Assembly: GCF_900465055.1 (NCBI RefSeq)
Contig: NZ_LS483250.1
Span: 558,001-622,000 of the forward strand
Direction of reading: 5' to 3'
Length of the DNA stretch: 64,000 bases
Origin: Moritella yayanosii
GTDB taxonomy: Bacteria; Pseudomonadota; Gammaproteobacteria; Enterobacterales; Moritellaceae
Made by a program: the position numbers and the translations under genes
Notes under the pieces: model-generated
Databases searched by the model: none
Seen by the model: only the letters and a program-made list of their open reading frames with translations
What the model was told of the DNA's origin: nothing
Part shown: positions 8,843 through 17,064 of the stretch, one piece after another
Numbering within the stretch: position 1 is the stretch's first letter
How the letters are laid out: each line of letters opens with the position of its first letter

Positions 8843-9370
8843 ATGAAAGCTAAAATCGAGAAATGTAATGTTCCAAACAGTAGCCAAATATCGAAAAGTT
8901 TGAGTGGCGCTTACTATTTTGATGCTTATTGTTTTCCTACAAGATATAGGGAAAGAACATCACTTCAAATTTGGTTAGCGCATGTTTCAACTGTGCCTGC
9001 TTGGGTAAACTTTTTAATGGCAGCGCGAAACAAATTAGTATCAGCACTGGGTCTAAAAAACCTTGGGCATCTAGGTGCTGTGGATGAAGGAAAGCCAATT
9101 AATAATTACCGAGTTGGTGATCGAGTAGGGATATTTACTATATTATCACTGAGCGATAATGAAATTGTTTTAGGTGATTCAGATAAACACTTGGATGTGA
9201 AAGTATCGGTTTTTAAAGATATTAATGATAGTGAGTTTATTACAATATCTACAGTTGTCCATGTTCATAACGCGCTTGGAAAGACATATATGCTGGTTGT
9301 AGAGCCAATACATAAATTGATAGTTCCTTCAATAATAAAGCGAGCTGAGTTTAGTGAAATTAATGGATGA
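8843..9370 (+). CDS. DUF2867 domain protein
   Basis: I set the start at ATG 8843 rather than the longer frame from 8741, because the extra 34 residues overlap the MAPEG gene and look non-coding. The ~175-residue product is a DUF2867 protein: it contains AYYFDAYCFPTRYRE near the N-terminus, VPAWVNFLMAARNKLVS in the middle and YRVGDRVGIFTILSLSDNEIV in the beta-rich C-terminal half, ending with VEPIHKLIVPSIIKR. Function is unknown; the domain also appears fused to NAD-dependent epimerase-like proteins. It is preceded and followed by DNA without clear genes. Confidence 0.65.
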   Translation: MKAKIEKCNVPNSSQISKSLSGAYYFDAYCFPTRYRERTSLQIWLAHVSTVPAWVNFLMAARNKLVSALGLKNLGHLGAVDEGKPINNYRVGDRVGIFTILSLSDNEIVLGDSDKHLDVKVSVFKDINDSEFITISTVVHVHNALGKTYMLVVEPIHKLIVPSIIKRAEFSEING

Positions 9371-9607
9371 CAAGTTGATCCTAGCCTTGCCGCGCATCAG
9401 TGCGGATCGTTGTAATCCTGTCGTCAACACATGCTGCAAGATAAGCCAAAGGCATCTCAGCCTCGCTATTCTCGGCTGTGAGCAATCATCAGTTAATTAA
9501 TAGTCGATGATGTTGATTTTTTCGGAGGAATATCATTATTTAAGTAAGCCCTCTAACGTTGACGGTGTATAGTAGGGCCAGTATTTTTAACTAGATAGAC
9601 GAACTAT

Positions 9608-10450
9608 ATGCCCAATTACTACCTTCATACAACAAATGCCAAACAGGCGCTGGAGGCTATCGCCAAAGGACAGTCTTGCGTGCGGATCTCTGTTGATCTG
9701 AATATTTCTGAGCAGGACTTCTCCTTAAGTGACCAGAGCCTTGTGCTCGACGAAGATAATCGCCTTTCCATTGACGAGCTCAAAAAAATCGTCAAGAAGA
9801 CGCAAAGGATCTACCTCTGTAGCGATGGCGATATGGTTCCGCTTGAAGACCGCAGCCGTGGCTACTATAAACTTGCACCCACGGCAGGATCACCTCTGCT
9901 AGAAATTAGTGGCGTCAAGATGCACATATCCAAGGGAACCGACCCTTTTGTTAGTGCTTCCGAGATGGCTAAGCAGGCGGTACGTAAGGGTGATAAGGTA
10001 CTGGATTGCTGTAGCGGACTAGGTTATGCGGCTATTGCTGCCCACCGACTAGGCGCAAGCGAGGTACTCACTATCGAGTTGAGCCCAGAGGTCATGGGGC
10101 TGCGTGCGCAAAACCCTTGGTCAAACGATTTGGGGAAAGAGGGGATAGTGCAACGTCAGGGCAGTAGCTATGAGCTGATCCGCACCATGGATGCGGCTTC
10201 TTTCGATTCGGTCATTCACGATCCACCGCGTTTTTCCCTTGCAGGGGAGCTCTATAGCGAAGAGTTCTACCGACAGATCTTTCGTGTATTGCGTCGGGAC
10301 GGACGGCTGTTTCATTACACCGGCAATCCACACGTAATAAAGAAGGGCAGCAGCTTTGTTGACGGCGTCATCCGCCGGCTAAAAGCAGCGGGCTTTAAGA
10401 ACATAGTAAAGGTCGAGCATCTGATGGGAGTCAGTGCGCAGAAAAAATAG
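9608..10450 (+). CDS. SAM-dependent methyltransferase of archaeal type (COG2521-like)
   Basis: A class I methyltransferase, probably soluble. The first ~90 residues form a domain of their own with no motif I know. The catalytic fold begins at VLDCCSGLGYAAIAA near 136-150 (SAM-binding motif I), followed by TIELSPEV (motif II acidic residue) and SVIHDPPRFSLAGELYSEEF near 207-226 with the HDPPR motif IV, then VLRRDGRLFHYTGNPH. This pattern is that of the predicted archaeal methyltransferases of COG2521. Base composition (GC-rich third positions) differs visibly from neighbours, which with an integrase relic nearby suggests horizontal transfer. Substrate is unknown. The ATG at 9608 has no strong ribosome-binding site. 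Confidence 0.7.
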   Translation: MPNYYLHTTNAKQALEAIAKGQSCVRISVDLNISEQDFSLSDQSLVLDEDNRLSIDELKKIVKKTQRIYLCSDGDMVPLEDRSRGYYKLAPTAGSPLLEISGVKMHISKGTDPFVSASEMAKQAVRKGDKVLDCCSGLGYAAIAAHRLGASEVLTIELSPEVMGLRAQNPWSNDLGKEGIVQRQGSSYELIRTMDAASFDSVIHDPPRFSLAGELYSEEFYRQIFRVLRRDGRLFHYTGNPHVIKKGSSFVDGVIRRLKAAGFKNIVKVEHLMGVSAQKK

Positions 10451-10494
10451 AATAAAGGGGCGGTGACAATGATTAATTGTGGTTGGCTCTATGG

Positions 10495-10805
10495 TCAAAT
10501 TGGGTGAGTTAAGCATCTAATTAAGTCACGGACTGTCGCGACAATCATGGTTATACGACCCAGTAGCAGCTTTTCATTGTCGATTTTATCTTTAGCTAAG
10601 TTCTTAGCGTAGATATCAACCATGACAATAGCAGAAAGTGCAGATAGATCTGAATCGGTTGTTGATGACAAAGAGTCAATCACTAAGATAAACAGTATAC
10701 CTATAGCAAATGGTGGTAGGTAGGCTGAAGCAACTTGTGGGTTCAGGTTACTTTCATGAGGCGGCTATGCCAAATCCTACTGCGCCATTGGCAACCATAT
10801 AGCCA
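10495..10805 (-). pseudogene. Remnant of a sodium:solute symporter gene
   Basis: The minus strand reads PQVASAYLPPFAIGILF, LVIDSLSSTTDSDLSALSAI and VMVDIYAKN, a conserved stretch of sodium:solute symporters (urea/other-solute type) around their later membrane helices. It ends in unrelated residues and a stop at 10495. A second short piece (MVANGAVGFGIAAS, near 10770-10805) lies in another frame. The rest of the ~500-residue protein is missing. Confidence 0.5.
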
Positions 10806-11247
10806 TCGACACTGCTCTATTTTTTTAAGCTAAGGTTGAGAACAGAAAGGTAAGCCCATAAAAACCGATTAAGAGTTAAGGGTAGTACTTGTTGATAATT
10901 GATAAAACACTGGCTCTAACATAGGTCTCCTTGGGTTATAGTGATGGCGATAATTTAAATGGGTCGGTTTTATACAGTGTTATTAGTATTCTGGTCAAAC
11001 GGTCAGGTTTATCTTGTGCTGAAAATTAATATCAATATACTCAGGCTCATAATTAGTCTTGCATATCCTCTCCTTTCGGTTTGCTGATTGGGCATTTTGA
11101 AGTAGTTTGGATATATAACTACAAGATTAAAAATAATGTACAGGACGGTTCGTTTTATCAAATAGAGACGTCTACTATATAAATGTTAAGTGATGATCAT
11201 TATGTTTAAAGCATTGCTGGAACAAGCAGGTTGGAGAATAACTTACT
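10806..11247. other. Non-coding stretch ahead of the pseudouridine synthase gene
   Basis: There is no convincing gene. The left part may be further decayed symporter DNA. The right part should hold the promoter of the gene at 11248, but I cannot assign boxes. Confidence 0.4.
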
Positions 11248-12099
11248 ATGTCTGATAGATTACGAGTGAAAGAGGCCTCTGGTCTACTGATTTTCCTTAA
11301 TACTCAGCTAAAAGGCTGGAGTCGAAAAAACATAAAACAACGACTGAAAACAGGATGCGTACTGGTCAACGATCAGCAGATCATGAAGCATGACCATGAG
11401 CTCAACGTTGGCGACAATGTAGAGGTTAGAGCAGCGGGAAAGAACACGCAACTGGGTGTTCGCCACCTCGAAATTTTGTATTCGGACAATGATCTTGTTG
11501 TCATTAACAAACCTGCAGGCTTGTTGTCAGTGGCATCAGCCAATGAAAACAAGCAGCATGCGCTGGCTATTCTTCGCAAGCAACTCTCACATGCAAAAAA
11601 CGCTGTTGCTTTATGGCCTGTTCATCGCCTCGATCGTGATACATCCGGTGTGTTGATGTTTGCAACGTCTCGTGAAATGCGTGACGCTGTTAATGAGGGA
11701 TGGTCAGGGGCCGAAAAAACCTACCTTGCGGTAGTGGAAGGCAGCCCTAAACCAAGTAAAGGGCGTATTGACCAGCCCTTGAGAATGGACCCAGAGAAGT
11801 ATCAGATGATTGTCGGTCCACATTCGGAAGCCAAAAATGCCATCACCCATTTTAAAACGCTGCGCACTGTAAAGGATCGGACATTGCTTGAAGTTAACCT
11901 CGAGACGGGTCGACAACATCAAATCCGTGCTCATATGGCCTGGTTAGGACATTCGGTGATTGGCGATCCTCGTTATGGCACTGACGGCCCCCGCATGGGA
12001 CTGCATGCATTGAGCTTAAGTATTACGCGACCAAATACTGGCAAACGACTCACTTTTGAGGCACCAGCACCAGTTGAGTTTCTTGACCTGTTGCGATAG
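11248..12099 (+). CDS. RluA-family pseudouridine synthase
   Basis: An enzyme that isomerises uridine to pseudouridine in structured RNA. Residues ~1-60 form an S4 RNA-binding domain (WSRKNIKQRLKTGCVLVND). The catalytic domain has VVINKPAGLLSV near 84-95 and the signature HRLDRDTSG at 126-134, in which Asp129 is the catalytic aspartate. It also has the C-terminal ETGRQHQIRAHMAWLGH block that all RluA members share. Length (283) is typical. It is probably a single gene: a strong terminator follows at 12119-12148. Whether the target is 23S rRNA (RluC/D-like) or tRNA cannot be decided from sequence alone. Confidence 0.9.
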   Translation: MSDRLRVKEASGLLIFLNTQLKGWSRKNIKQRLKTGCVLVNDQQIMKHDHELNVGDNVEVRAAGKNTQLGVRHLEILYSDNDLVVINKPAGLLSVASANENKQHALAILRKQLSHAKNAVALWPVHRLDRDTSGVLMFATSREMRDAVNEGWSGAEKTYLAVVEGSPKPSKGRIDQPLRMDPEKYQMIVGPHSEAKNAITHFKTLRTVKDRTLLEVNLETGRQHQIRAHMAWLGHSVIGDPRYGTDGPRMGLHALSLSITRPNTGKRLTFEAPAPVEFLDLLR

Positions 12100-12118
12100 C
12101 CGAAAATATTGATAGTTA

Positions 12119-12150
12119 AAACAGGCTACTTTCCGTTGTAGCCTGTTTAT
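12119..12150 (+). terminator. Rho-independent terminator
   Basis: AAACAGGCTAC (12119-12129) pairs perfectly with GTAGCCTGTTT (12138-12148) across an eight-base loop and runs into TTTATTATT. It lies 20 bases after the RluA-family stop codon. Confidence 0.85.
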
Positions 12151-12318
12151 TATTCGAGTCATCCGCATCAACGATTTAAGCCGGAGTATGACTTAGTTAT
12201 CCGTTCTTAACCCTCTGACGTCTCACACTTGATCTCGCCTGCTAGCAAAACCTGACTTCATCATCTATCTTAGTATTAATCATCTCTGAAAACGGCAATG
12301 CAATTAAGGAGATAACCT

Positions 12319-13182
12319 ATGTCTGTTTTAGATGCATTTTTTACCAAACTTTGGCAGCAGTACAGTGTCATTAGCCCACAAGCAGTCGATATACATCAGC
12401 TGTTTGAACGTCGTGGTGAAGAGTTAGTCAATGATCACGTGGCTTTTCGTACCTTCGCCGACTCACATATCGGTATTGATATATTAGAAGATGAGGTATT
12501 AGCGCTCGGTTATCGGCATCTTGACTCTTACCAGTTTGATGTTAAAAAGTTAGATGCGCGTTGTTATGTTCATGCCAACTCTCCGACCAAAATATTCATT
12601 AGTGAACTGCGCTGGCAGTCTTTATCCGATGCTTCTCAGGCCATTATTCAAGATATTATCGAACAGGCAAAAGCGACATTAAAGTCGCCCTTATTTGAGC
12701 AATCAAGCAGAGAACTTATGCCCTTATTAAGTGCCGGTCGGTTATGGCAATTACCCAGCTATGCAGACTATCAAACCTTAGCGTCAGAGTCCGAATACGC
12801 CGCTTGGTTATCTGTCTGGGGATTACGTGCTAACCATTTCACCATCTTTGTAAATCACTTAAAAAGCACCCCTGAATTGACAGACGTCGTGGCGTTATTA
12901 CAGCAACAAGGTTATCCACTGAATGAAGCCGGTGGAGTGATCAAAGGCGCACCCTCGGATTTATTAATTCAAGCATCAACCATGGCAGATACTTGCATTG
13001 TCAATTTTAACGATGCCGGCGAACAAGCCATTAGCAGTTGTTATTACGAATTTGCACAGCGGTTTAACCAAGAAAATGGCGCGTTATACCAAGGTTTTGT
13101 ACCGATGAGTGCAGATAAAATATTTGAATCGACTAATATGAAATCCATACTTGGGAGTACTACCTCCGATAACGAAAATTAG
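12319..13182 (+). CDS. DUF1338 protein, 2-oxoadipate dioxygenase/decarboxylase-like
   Basis: A VOC-superfamily metal protein of the DUF1338 family. The characterised member HglS converts 2-oxoadipate to 2-hydroxyglutarate in lysine breakdown. The 287 residues show NDHVAFRTF near 38-46, WGLRANHFTIFVNH near 167-180 and SCYYEFAQRF near 240-249. By family analogy His40, His173 and Glu244 are the likely Fe(II) ligands. It is shorter than HglS itself (~460 residues) and belongs to the compact subgroup. A strong AAGGAGA ribosome-binding site precedes the ATG. Its position next to lysine-6-dehydrogenase-like and aminoadipate-semialdehyde-dehydrogenase-like genes supports a role late in the same pathway; that is inference. 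Confidence 0.8.
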   Translation: MSVLDAFFTKLWQQYSVISPQAVDIHQLFERRGEELVNDHVAFRTFADSHIGIDILEDEVLALGYRHLDSYQFDVKKLDARCYVHANSPTKIFISELRWQSLSDASQAIIQDIIEQAKATLKSPLFEQSSRELMPLLSAGRLWQLPSYADYQTLASESEYAAWLSVWGLRANHFTIFVNHLKSTPELTDVVALLQQQGYPLNEAGGVIKGAPSDLLIQASTMADTCIVNFNDAGEQAISSCYYEFAQRFNQENGALYQGFVPMSADKIFESTNMKSILGSTTSDNEN

Positions 13183-13190
13183 GTGTTAGT

Positions 13191-14190
13191 CGCTTTTTAT
13201 CATCGTTGACGTAAAACCCCGACCTTTTGTGGCTGAAAGACGTATCAAGCGTGCCTTTACAACAGGCGTTAAAACACCTTAACAAAGGTTTTCAGTCCTT
13301 TTTTAAGTCAGGGTTTGGTTACCCTAAATTTAAATCAAAGCATCATTATCAATCAGCCAGCCAGTTACATGAGTAACGGGTTCAAATGGGATGCAGATAA
13401 ACAATCATTATTACTCGCTAAAATGAAGCAACCGCTTAAAATAAAGTGGTCGCGCTACTTCACTGGAAAACCAAGTTCACTTACCGTATCCAAGACTAAA
13501 TCAGGTAAGTATTTTGTTTCAATATTAGTGAAAGAAGCGATAAAACAGCTGCCGATTGTTAATAAAACGGTCGGTGTCGATGTTGGCATTAAAGATTTAG
13601 CGATCTGCTCGGATGGCGTTAAATTTAACAACCCGCGCTTAACAAATCGATATGCTAAAAAACTCGCTAAGGCTTCACGAAAATTAGCGAATTCCCGTAG
13701 AGACTTTACGCATAAAATGACGTCGACACTTATAAACGAAAACCAAGTGATAGGGATCGAGTCATTGAAAGTCAAAAATATGGTGAAAAATCGCAAGTTG
13801 GCAAAGCATCTCCATGATGCTAATTTCGGTGAAATAGCAAGGCAGTTAGAATATAAGGCTGATTGGTACGGGCGTAAATTATCAGCTATTAGCCAGTGGT
13901 TTCCTTCGTCTAAAATGTGCAGCGAGTGTGGAGCGTTATACGCTGGGCAGTGGTCATTAGCGATCAGGACGTGGACTTGCGCATGCGGCGCTGTTCACGA
14001 TAGAGATCATAATGCTGCTATCAATATCCATAAAGAGGGATTAAGACTAGCAGCTTAAATAATTTGTGGCGGTAGGTAGTACCGACACGTTAAATGCTTG
14101 TAAGAGGTTTTAGAAGACTAACGCAATTTAATATTGCAATGCCTAAACCGTAGACGACAAGAATCCCCTTACTTCAGCTAGGGGAACTTC
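13191..14190 (+). mobile_element. Defective IS200/IS605-family element (tnpB only)
   Basis: The left end is a short block (13191-13222, ...TTGACGTAAAACCCCG) that recurs at 16947-16981. It joins abruptly to the inside of tnpB. The right end has the typical hairpin CCCCT (14165-14169) with AGGGG (14180-14184) followed by AACTTCAA, the kind of end bound by TnpA and part of the TnpB guide RNA in intact elements. There is no tnpA. The element lies just after the DUF1338 gene and separates it from the lysine-dehydrogenase-like gene. It cannot move by itself. Confidence 0.75.
13218..14058 (+). pseudogene. tnpB: Truncated and frameshifted TnpB (RNA-guided nuclease ancestor of Cas12)
   Basis: The N-terminal ~80 residues are missing: coding begins at LLWLKDVSSVPLQQALKHL and reads to KFKSKHHYQSAS. 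A frameshift near 13350-13360 then moves to the frame that stays open to TAA 14056-14058. The RuvC-like core is present as VGVDVGIKDLAICSDG (first Asp), VIGIESLKVKNM (Glu) and HDRDHNAAINIH (last Asp). The zinc-binding CSECG...CACG pair is also kept. Between KLAKASRKLA and RRDFTHK, about 35-40 residues normal for TnpB are deleted in frame. A full protein is ~370-400 residues, so this copy is very probably inactive. Confidence 0.75.
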
Positions 14191-14259
14191 AACCGTAACA
14201 ATGGAAAGGGATAGACTGTACTCATGCATTAATAAGAGTTTAGTCTTAGGGAGTTATGA

Positions 14260-15357
14260 ATGGCAAAACGAATTGTTGTTTTAGGGCTTGGTCGAATTGG
14301 TGGCGCAATTGCCAAAATCCTCAATAGTCATCCTGATTATGATGTTACGGGTGCTGATATCGACCCCAATGCAGTCGCTCATTTTAGTGACCAATTTACA
14401 ACTAAGTTATTAGCTAATTCGTCACCTGATATACGAGATTATAATGATTTACTCGCAGGGCAGGATGCGGTCATTTCGGCGTTAACATTCAATGATAATC
14501 CTTACGTTGCACAGGCAGCCTTAGCTAATGGCTGCAGTTATTTTGATTTAACCGAAGATGTACGTTGTACCCAAGCGATTAAAGAAATCGCACTCGCTGC
14601 AGCGCCAGGGCAGGTATTTATGCCGCAGTGCGGTTTAGCCCCTGGCTTTATCGGGATTTTAGGTTACAGCTTTCGGTCTTATTTCGACCGTCTTGATAGT
14701 CTTAAATTACGTGTTGGTGCCTTACCAGAATATCCATCTAATCAAATGATGTACAACCTGACATGGTCAACCGAAGGGTTAATTAATGAATATGCCAATC
14801 CTTGTGAGTCCATCAAAAATCATATCCAGACCTTAACGGAACCACTAGAAGGTTGTGAAGTGTTTTCTATTTCTGGCGTTGAATACGAGGCGTTTAATAC
14901 CTCGGGTGGTCTGGCGAATCTGTGTTATTCCTTGGACGGGAAACTACGAGAGCTGACTTATAAAACTATCCGTTATCCAGGCCATTGCAAACTAATGAAG
15001 TTCTTGTTTCATGACTTACGACTAGGGGAAGAGGGTAAACGTCGCGACATGTTGATGGAAATATTTGAAAGTTCAGTGGCGACCACAATGCAGGATCTGG
15101 TGTTGATCTCTGTGGTGGCAACGGGTTATGTCGACGAAAAGTTAAGACAATGTAGTCGTACTTTTTTACTGCGGCATACTGCAGAGCAAAGTGCGATCCA
15201 AATCTCTACTGCGAGTGCGGTAGTAACTACGGTTGATTTAATTTTAAATAGTACTGAGCAAAGGCAGGGTTTTGTTGAGCAAGAGACGTTAGACATTGAA
15301 GATTTTTTGGCAAATGAGTTTGCGAAATCTTATCGAGACGCGGAATTAAGTATTTAA
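14260..15357 (+). CDS. Lysine 6-dehydrogenase / saccharopine dehydrogenase-like oxidoreductase
   Basis: An NAD(P)-dependent oxidoreductase. Residues 4-16 form a Rossmann start (RIVVLGLGRIGGA). The C-terminal catalytic domain carries QCGLAPGFIGILGY near 124-137, EYEAFNTSGGLANLCYSLDG near 208-227 and ELTYKTIRYPGHCKLMKFL near 231-249. All three blocks match bacterial lysine 6-dehydrogenase and saccharopine dehydrogenase. Length 365 fits LysDH (~385) better than full saccharopine dehydrogenases. Lysine 6-dehydrogenase would form 2-aminoadipate 6-semialdehyde, the substrate of the aldehyde dehydrogenase encoded 22 bases downstream, almost certainly in one operon. I cannot exclude saccharopine as substrate. 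Confidence 0.75.
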   Translation: MAKRIVVLGLGRIGGAIAKILNSHPDYDVTGADIDPNAVAHFSDQFTTKLLANSSPDIRDYNDLLAGQDAVISALTFNDNPYVAQAALANGCSYFDLTEDVRCTQAIKEIALAAAPGQVFMPQCGLAPGFIGILGYSFRSYFDRLDSLKLRVGALPEYPSNQMMYNLTWSTEGLINEYANPCESIKNHIQTLTEPLEGCEVFSISGVEYEAFNTSGGLANLCYSLDGKLRELTYKTIRYPGHCKLMKFLFHDLRLGEEGKRRDMLMEIFESSVATTMQDLVLISVVATGYVDEKLRQCSRTFLLRHTAEQSAIQISTASAVVTTVDLILNSTEQRQGFVEQETLDIEDFLANEFAKSYRDAELSI

Positions 15358-15379
15358 CGGTAATGACGAGGATAATCAC

Positions 15380-16945
15380 ATGCATGAAGCAATTTTGAAA
15401 ACCGTTCTTGGCGATTTTTATGCTCAAGATAAACACTATGGTAGTGCGTATCTGGGGGACCAGTGCTTTGATAGTGAGACTAAAGTAGATGTGATAAGCC
15501 CGAACACAGGTCAAAAATTTGTTTCCATCAGTCATGCACAACCCGATGTGATTGAAAACGTGATCAACAGTGCAAAAACTGAGTTTTATCATTGGCGTAG
15601 TGTGCCTGCGCCGCAACGTGGTGAGTTAGTCAGACTGTTTGCCGAAAAAGCCCGTGCAGCGAAACATCAATTAGCGACCATTATTAGCCTTGAGTCGGGT
15701 AAGCCATTTCAAGAAAGCTTAGGTGAAGTGCAAGAACTAATTGACGTATGTGATTTTGCAGTTGGCTTATCGCGACAACTTTACGGGTTAACTATTGCCA
15801 CCGAAAGACCAAATCACAGAATGATGGAGCAGTGGCATCCTATTGGCCCTGTTGTGATCATTACAGCATTTAATTTTCCCATGGCGGTATGGGCTTGGAA
15901 TGCCACACTGAGTTTGATTTGCGGTAACAGCATCATTTGGAAACCATCAAGTCAAACGCCACTCAGCGCATTGGCTTGCCATCGATTATTATTGTCAGCG
16001 ATTAAAAAATTTGGGGGTAATGCGGAACTCAGTAGTATCGTGTTTGGTGAGAAAACGCAGGTTGAACAATTGGTCGATCATAAGGATATTGCATTGGTAT
16101 CAGCGACGGGCTCATGTGCCATGGGCCGAGCGGTGAATTGCCGTGTCGCAGCGAGATTGGGGCGTACACTGCTAGAGCTTGGTGGTAACAATGCCATGAT
16201 TGTTTGCCCGAGTGCCGATCTTGAATTAGCAATTCGTGCTATTACCTTCTCAGCATTGGGGACAAGCGGACAACGCTGTACGACGCTGCGTAGATTGATT
16301 GTGCATAGTAGCTTAAAATATCAAGTGCTCACCAAACTAGAAGCAATTTATAACACTGTGAGTATTGGTGATCCCTTTGATGGCCTGAATTTAATGGGAC
16401 CACTTATTAATCAGCAGGCCATTGATAGCATGAAAGTGAGTATCAATACGGCTATTTCTCAGGGGGGCAAGTTGATCACGGGTGGTGAACGAGTCTCGAA
16501 CTTAAGCAATAAAGGCAAAGAAGAGCACGGATTCTATATTACGCCAGCCATTGTGGATATTGACCCTCAAGCTGATATCGTCCAGCAAGAAACGTTTGCG
16601 CCGTTACTGTATGTACACAGTTACGATTCACTTGATCAAGCTATCGCCATCCAAAATAGTGTCTGTCAGGGATTGTCTTCCGCTATCTTTACTAAAGATA
16701 TGGCCGAAGCCGAGATATTTGTCAGTGCCAAAGGCTCTGACTGTGGGTTAGTCAATGTCAATATGGGTACGTCGGGTGCGGAAATAGGTGGTGCGTTTGG
16801 CGGCGAAAAAGACACTGGTGGTGGCCGCGAAAGTGGCTCCGATGCATGGAAAAGTTATATGCGTCGTATGACTAATACGATTAACTACGGCAGTGAATTA
16901 CCTTTAGCACAGGGCATTAATTTTGATATGCCCAAAGGTGATTAG
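15380..16945 (+). CDS. Aldehyde dehydrogenase, 2-aminoadipate-6-semialdehyde dehydrogenase type (ALDH7)
   Basis: An NAD(P)-dependent aldehyde dehydrogenase of 521 residues. The nucleotide-binding part includes GPVVIITAFNFPMAVWAWN near 156-174 and SATGSCAMGR near 241-250. Glu266 (LLELGGNN) is the general base and Cys300 (GTSGQRCTT) the nucleophile. The spacing and the NVNMGTSGAEIGGAFGGEKDTGGGRESGS region near the C-terminus are those of the ALDH7 (antiquitin/AmaB) group, which oxidise aminoadipate semialdehyde to 2-aminoadipate. It lies 22 bases after the dehydrogenase that would make this aldehyde. A 2-aminoadipate aminotransferase, needed to link to the DUF1338 enzyme, is not present in the window. 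Confidence 0.85.
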   Translation: MHEAILKTVLGDFYAQDKHYGSAYLGDQCFDSETKVDVISPNTGQKFVSISHAQPDVIENVINSAKTEFYHWRSVPAPQRGELVRLFAEKARAAKHQLATIISLESGKPFQESLGEVQELIDVCDFAVGLSRQLYGLTIATERPNHRMMEQWHPIGPVVIITAFNFPMAVWAWNATLSLICGNSIIWKPSSQTPLSALACHRLLLSAIKKFGGNAELSSIVFGEKTQVEQLVDHKDIALVSATGSCAMGRAVNCRVAARLGRTLLELGGNNAMIVCPSADLELAIRAITFSALGTSGQRCTTLRRLIVHSSLKYQVLTKLEAIYNTVSIGDPFDGLNLMGPLINQQAIDSMKVSINTAISQGGKLITGGERVSNLSNKGKEEHGFYITPAIVDIDPQADIVQQETFAPLLYVHSYDSLDQAIAIQNSVCQGLSSAIFTKDMAEAEIFVSAKGSDCGLVNVNMGTSGAEIGGAFGGEKDTGGGRESGSDAWKSYMRRMTNTINYGSELPLAQGINFDMPKGD

Positions 16946-16946
16946 G

Positions 16947-17004
16947 CGCTATTTTTTATCATCTTTGACGTAAAACCCCGTCATTCATGTCGGGGGTGTA
17001 AGCC
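16947..17004 (+). mobile_element. Solitary IS200/IS605-type left end
   Basis: The block from 16947 to 16981 is nearly the same as 13191-13222 (shared TTGACGTAAAACCCCG). It continues into a complete small hairpin (CCCCG...CGGGG, 16976-17000, loop TTCA) that is cut off in the other copy. No transposase gene follows. It begins two bases after the aldehyde dehydrogenase stop and may also act as its terminator. Confidence 0.55.
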
Positions 17005-17064
17005 TTTAATACGCAGAATTAACATTACTTAGGCCTGTTTTGATGCTAGTTGCAAATTTATTCT

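Noticed and set aside
13315-13370. Reading TnpB from base 13315 as an intact small gene
   Set aside because: The first ~15 residues are out-of-frame translation of the true tnpB sequence (KFKSKHHYQSAS in the other frame), so the gene is frameshifted.
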